Source: Acidobacteriota bacterium (lineage in GTDB: Bacteria > Acidobacteriota > Terriglobia > UBA7540). From it: a DNA stretch of 64,000 nucleotides. Position numbers and translations under genes: made by a program. The stretch spans positions 61,764 to 125,763 of the forward strand of contig JAKCCV010000010.1 of assembly GCA_021838785.1 (NCBI GenBank). The letters are read 5' to 3'. The notes below the pieces were generated by a model, which was not told the DNA's origin, ran no database searches, and saw only the letters and a program-made list of their open reading frames with translations. Shown piece by piece: positions 62,526-64,000 of the stretch (positions are counted from its first letter, which is position 1; every line of letters starts with the position of its first letter).

Positions 62526-62899
62526 TGCAGCCCCTCCTTCGCGGCCTGCTTGCACAGTCGCAAGAAAGCCTTGGCGTCCAGGCCGGCAAGACGCGCGTCC
62601 ACAAACAATTTTTTGAGCGCGAGCCGCAAGTCCCGTTCAGTCGCGCTGGAGACCGGGGACTGGCGCACCCGCGCCCGGCTGCCGCGCCGCAGATAGACGA
62701 GGTTCATCCGTTCAAGCAATTCGTAGGCGGCTTTGACCGTGTTGACATTTACACCGAGGTCCTGCGCGAGATCGCGCAGGCTGGGTAGCGCGTCCCCCGA
62801 TGCAAGGCGGCCGGCGGCGATGTGGGCCTTGATGCCATTCGCGATCTGAACGTAGAAGGGCGACGGGTCGGCGGGATCAATTCGGATGACGGCGTCCAT
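62522..62899 (-). CDS. GntR-family regulator, YtrA subfamily
   Basis: A 125-residue short GntR protein made of one winged-helix domain (FYVQIANGIKAHIAAGRLAS, LPSLRDLAQDLGVNVNTVKA, YELLERMNLVYLRRGS) and a C-terminal helix pair for dimerisation. It lacks the large effector domain, as in YtrA regulators of membrane-protein operons. It is coupled by ATGA overlap to the DUF1648 gene it probably controls. An inverted repeat (62908-62923) overlaps its promoter. The 8-nt distance from the -10 box to the ATG suggests a leaderless mRNA. Confidence 0.92.
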   Translation of the reverse strand: MDAVIRIDPADPSPFYVQIANGIKAHIAAGRLASGDALPSLRDLAQDLGVNVNTVKAAYELLERMNLVYLRRGSRARVRQSPVSSATERDLRLALKKLFVDARLAGLDAKAFLRLCKQAAKEGLQ

Positions 62900-62907
62900 A
62901 AATCACA

Positions 62908-62937
62908 AGTGTATGGATATACTAGCACAGCTGTCAA
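62908..62937 (-). promoter_or_regulatory. Promoter with YtrA-type operator
   Basis: On the minus strand: TTGACA (62932-62937), an 18-nt spacer, TACACT (62908-62913), then ATG at 62899. An imperfect inverted repeat (AGTATA, four bases, TACACT; 62908-62923) covers the spacer and -10, fitting YtrA-like operators (AGTGTA/TACACT half-sites) and autorepression. Confidence 0.65.
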
Positions 62938-63043
62938 GGCCATCTGAGGGCATCTGAACCGTTGCATGGCGTCCTGAAATCAAAAGGCGCGGACACGGTG
63001 ACCGCGCCCTTTCTGGCTGTAGTGACTCTGTGCTCGAAGGCTT

Positions 63044-63331
63044 TCAGATGTCGTAATACAGCGCGGACTCGGACGGATGGGGGCGCGGGTTGCCGGCCTG
63101 GACCTGGTTGCCCAGCTTATAAGCGATCCAGGCTTCGACCAGTTCCTCTCGCGGCGCCGCGTGGGCGTAACGTTCGAGCAGGTTGAGCGCGCGGTCCGGG
63201 TCCGGCGAGTGCGCCAACAGGGACGCGAGCGGCTGATGAAGGGAGCTGGGCAGCAAGGCCTCCACCTGTTTGAGGTTACCCTCGGCTTTGGCTTCATCCT
63301 GAAAGGGAATGGTTGCAAACTCCGGCTGCAT
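63044..63331 (-). pseudogene. Partial glnE paralogue (N-terminal fragment with unrelated tail)
   Basis: A 95-residue open frame. The first 62 residues align with glnE without a gap (MQPEFATIPF against MRAEFSSVHF; both then reach PLASLLxHSPDPDRALNLLE). The tail after APRE is unrelated (ELVEAWIAYKLGNQVQAG...). It starts 9 nt after a perfect TATAAT (63341-63346), the same layout as glnE. Similarity is modest in the first part and perfect at DNA level over 69 bp. It could be a remnant of duplication with gene conversion, or a functional small protein; neither can be decided by eye. Confidence 0.55.
63145..63213 (-). repeat. 69-bp exact repeat, copy in glnE-like fragment
   Basis: Second copy of the perfect 69-bp repeat in the same frame as the glnE copy. 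The boundaries are sharp on both sides. Confidence 0.95.
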
Positions 63332-63448
63332 GCTCTTCGGATTATACCCTGAGGGCTCCGCCCGGCGCGCTCGGAGATGCAACCCGCTAAGCTGAGGGAC
63401 GGAATCTCCTACGCTGCCCCACCGTGTGTGTCCGACATTATGTGGAGG

Positions 63449-63876
63449 TTAAGCCGCCCTTCGGCTCTCCCTGTAGTCCTCAAAGCGGCCGTTGAGGTGG
63501 CAACAGCGCAGGGCCAGGATGGCGTTGGCTCCTCAAACCGTCCGGAACATTCCCGATGGCTTTAGGCGGGAAGCGGTCACGGTCTTGCCCCCGGCTTCGA
63601 TGACGCCCGAGCCTACGAATAGGGGTTGGCGGCGAAACTTGGGCGGCGCATGCGTTCTGCATTCGGCTCGAAGTAGTCGGCCTCGGTGCGGAGCTTCTCC
63701 GCGACTTCGGAGTTGCGAGAGGGGGTGGCGCGGAGCACGCCCACAAGCTTTTCGATTTCCCTTTTGTCCGACAGGCGCTTCTGATGGGCCTTCATCCAGG
63801 CTTTGGGCTTCCCTTCATTGTTGGGGTACAGGCGGCGCGGCAATTCCCACAGATGCTGACGCGCGTTTTGGCTGTG
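63449..63876 (-). pseudogene. Decayed transposase (ISKra4-like), 3' part
   Basis: Remnant of a transposase C-terminal half. Frame 1 encodes QNARQHLWELPRRLYPNNEG, then YFEPNAERMRRP. After a frameshift near 63640 the series continues PLFVGSGVIEAGGKTVTASR, LKPSGMFRTV, an in-frame TGA where CGA (Arg) is expected, and GANAILALRCCHLNGRFEDY. The GSGVIEAG(C)KTV...SGMF motif is typical of this transposase group; I am fairly but not fully sure of the ISKra4 name. It is inactive: truncated at the 5' end, one frameshift, one stop. Confidence 0.75.
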
Positions 63877-63881
63877 TCAAG

Positions 63882-63926
63882 GCAAAGTAAGAAGTTCCTG
63901 TTCTTAGCAAAGTAAGTAGTTCCTGT
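63882..63926. repeat. Two direct 20-bp repeats beside the transposase remnant
   Basis: 63882-63901 and 63907-63926 differ at one base (GCAAAGTAAG, A or T, AGTTCCTGT), period 25 bp. Probably part of a mobile-element end. Confidence 0.6.
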
Positions 63927-63973
63927 GGGCGCTAACCGAAGGAGCCCGTAGGGCGACTGAGGTTAGCGCCCAC
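63925..63973. repeat. 13-bp perfect inverted repeat
   Basis: 63925-63937 and 63961-63973 are exact inverted copies (GTGGGCGCTAACC) separated by 23 bp. No T-run follows within the window. Adjacent to the direct repeats and the transposase remnant, so mobile-element related rather than a terminator. Confidence 0.55.
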
Positions 63974-64000
63974 GGCGCGCCTCACGGGGCGCTTCCTTCT

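Noticed and set aside
63480..63746. Minus-strand 88-codon ORF over the transposase remnant
   Set aside because: Wrong frame; the transposase similarity is in the two other frames of this region.
1..64000. CRISPR array, prophage, rRNA operon or restriction-modification/defence genes
   Set aside because: None seen: no regularly spaced short repeats, phage structural genes, rRNA or known defence-family motifs.

Overview
The window is a GC-rich bacterial chromosome segment that looks like Acidobacteriota. The main reasons are two very long Oar-like TonB-dependent receptors with N-terminal carboxypeptidase-regulatory domains, a secreted FG-GAP/ASPIC-UnbV protein fused to redoxin and TPR domains, several secreted TPR proteins, and the core gene order around them. 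This is inference from protein families; no 16S rRNA gene is present.

Layout. 1-4.7 kb: phosphate operon pstS(partial)-pstC-pstA-pstB-phoU, then a NIPSNAP protein. 5.6-9.4 kb: topA and dprA on the minus strand, then an intergenic palindrome that matches the core of the ParB-binding parS site. 9.8-17.1 kb: a small membrane protein, a GAF/HD-GYP protein, pyruvate:ferredoxin oxidoreductase and a ferritin-like/VIT1 protein. 17.3-20.7 kb: first Oar-like receptor. 20.7-21.3 kb: non-coding, a run of hairpins ending in a strong intrinsic terminator, possibly an unrecognised ncRNA. 21.3-24.3 kb: a translationally coupled BNR-repeat/MoaD-like pair, a small coiled-coil protein, and a VOC protein with an HxlR regulator. 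24.5-31.5 kb: a TPR protein, then the conserved core block ispE, tRNA-Gln, prs, rplY, pth, rpsF, rpsR, rplI.

31.6-50.9 kb is the accessory part. A plus-strand series encodes a TPR protein, a YCF48-like protein and the giant FG-GAP/ASPIC/redoxin/TPR protein. It meets a four-gene minus-strand operon (TPR, MsrP-like molybdoenzyme, DUF1501-like alkaline-phosphatase-superfamily protein, unknown protein). Next come the second Oar-like receptor and a divergent LacI-type regulator that share overlapping promoters with a LacI-type operator on the receptor start site. A second copy of the DUF1501-like/unknown pair follows the regulator. This duplicated two-gene module, tied by position to a regulated outer-membrane receptor, is the best candidate for an undescribed system.

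51-53.2 kb: a two-gene microcompartment satellite (BMC-H shell protein and acylating aldehyde dehydrogenase). 53.3-58.4 kb: GAF-GGDEF cyclase, RodZ-like protein, a conserved helical-repeat-like protein, a PEBP-family protein, a small unknown protein and a PilZ protein. 58.4-64 kb: glnE, a DUF1648-type membrane protein with its YtrA-like GntR regulator, a partial glnE paralogue sharing an exact 69-bp tract with glnE, and a decayed transposase with flanking repeats. HD-GYP, GGDEF and PilZ proteins together indicate c-di-GMP signalling.
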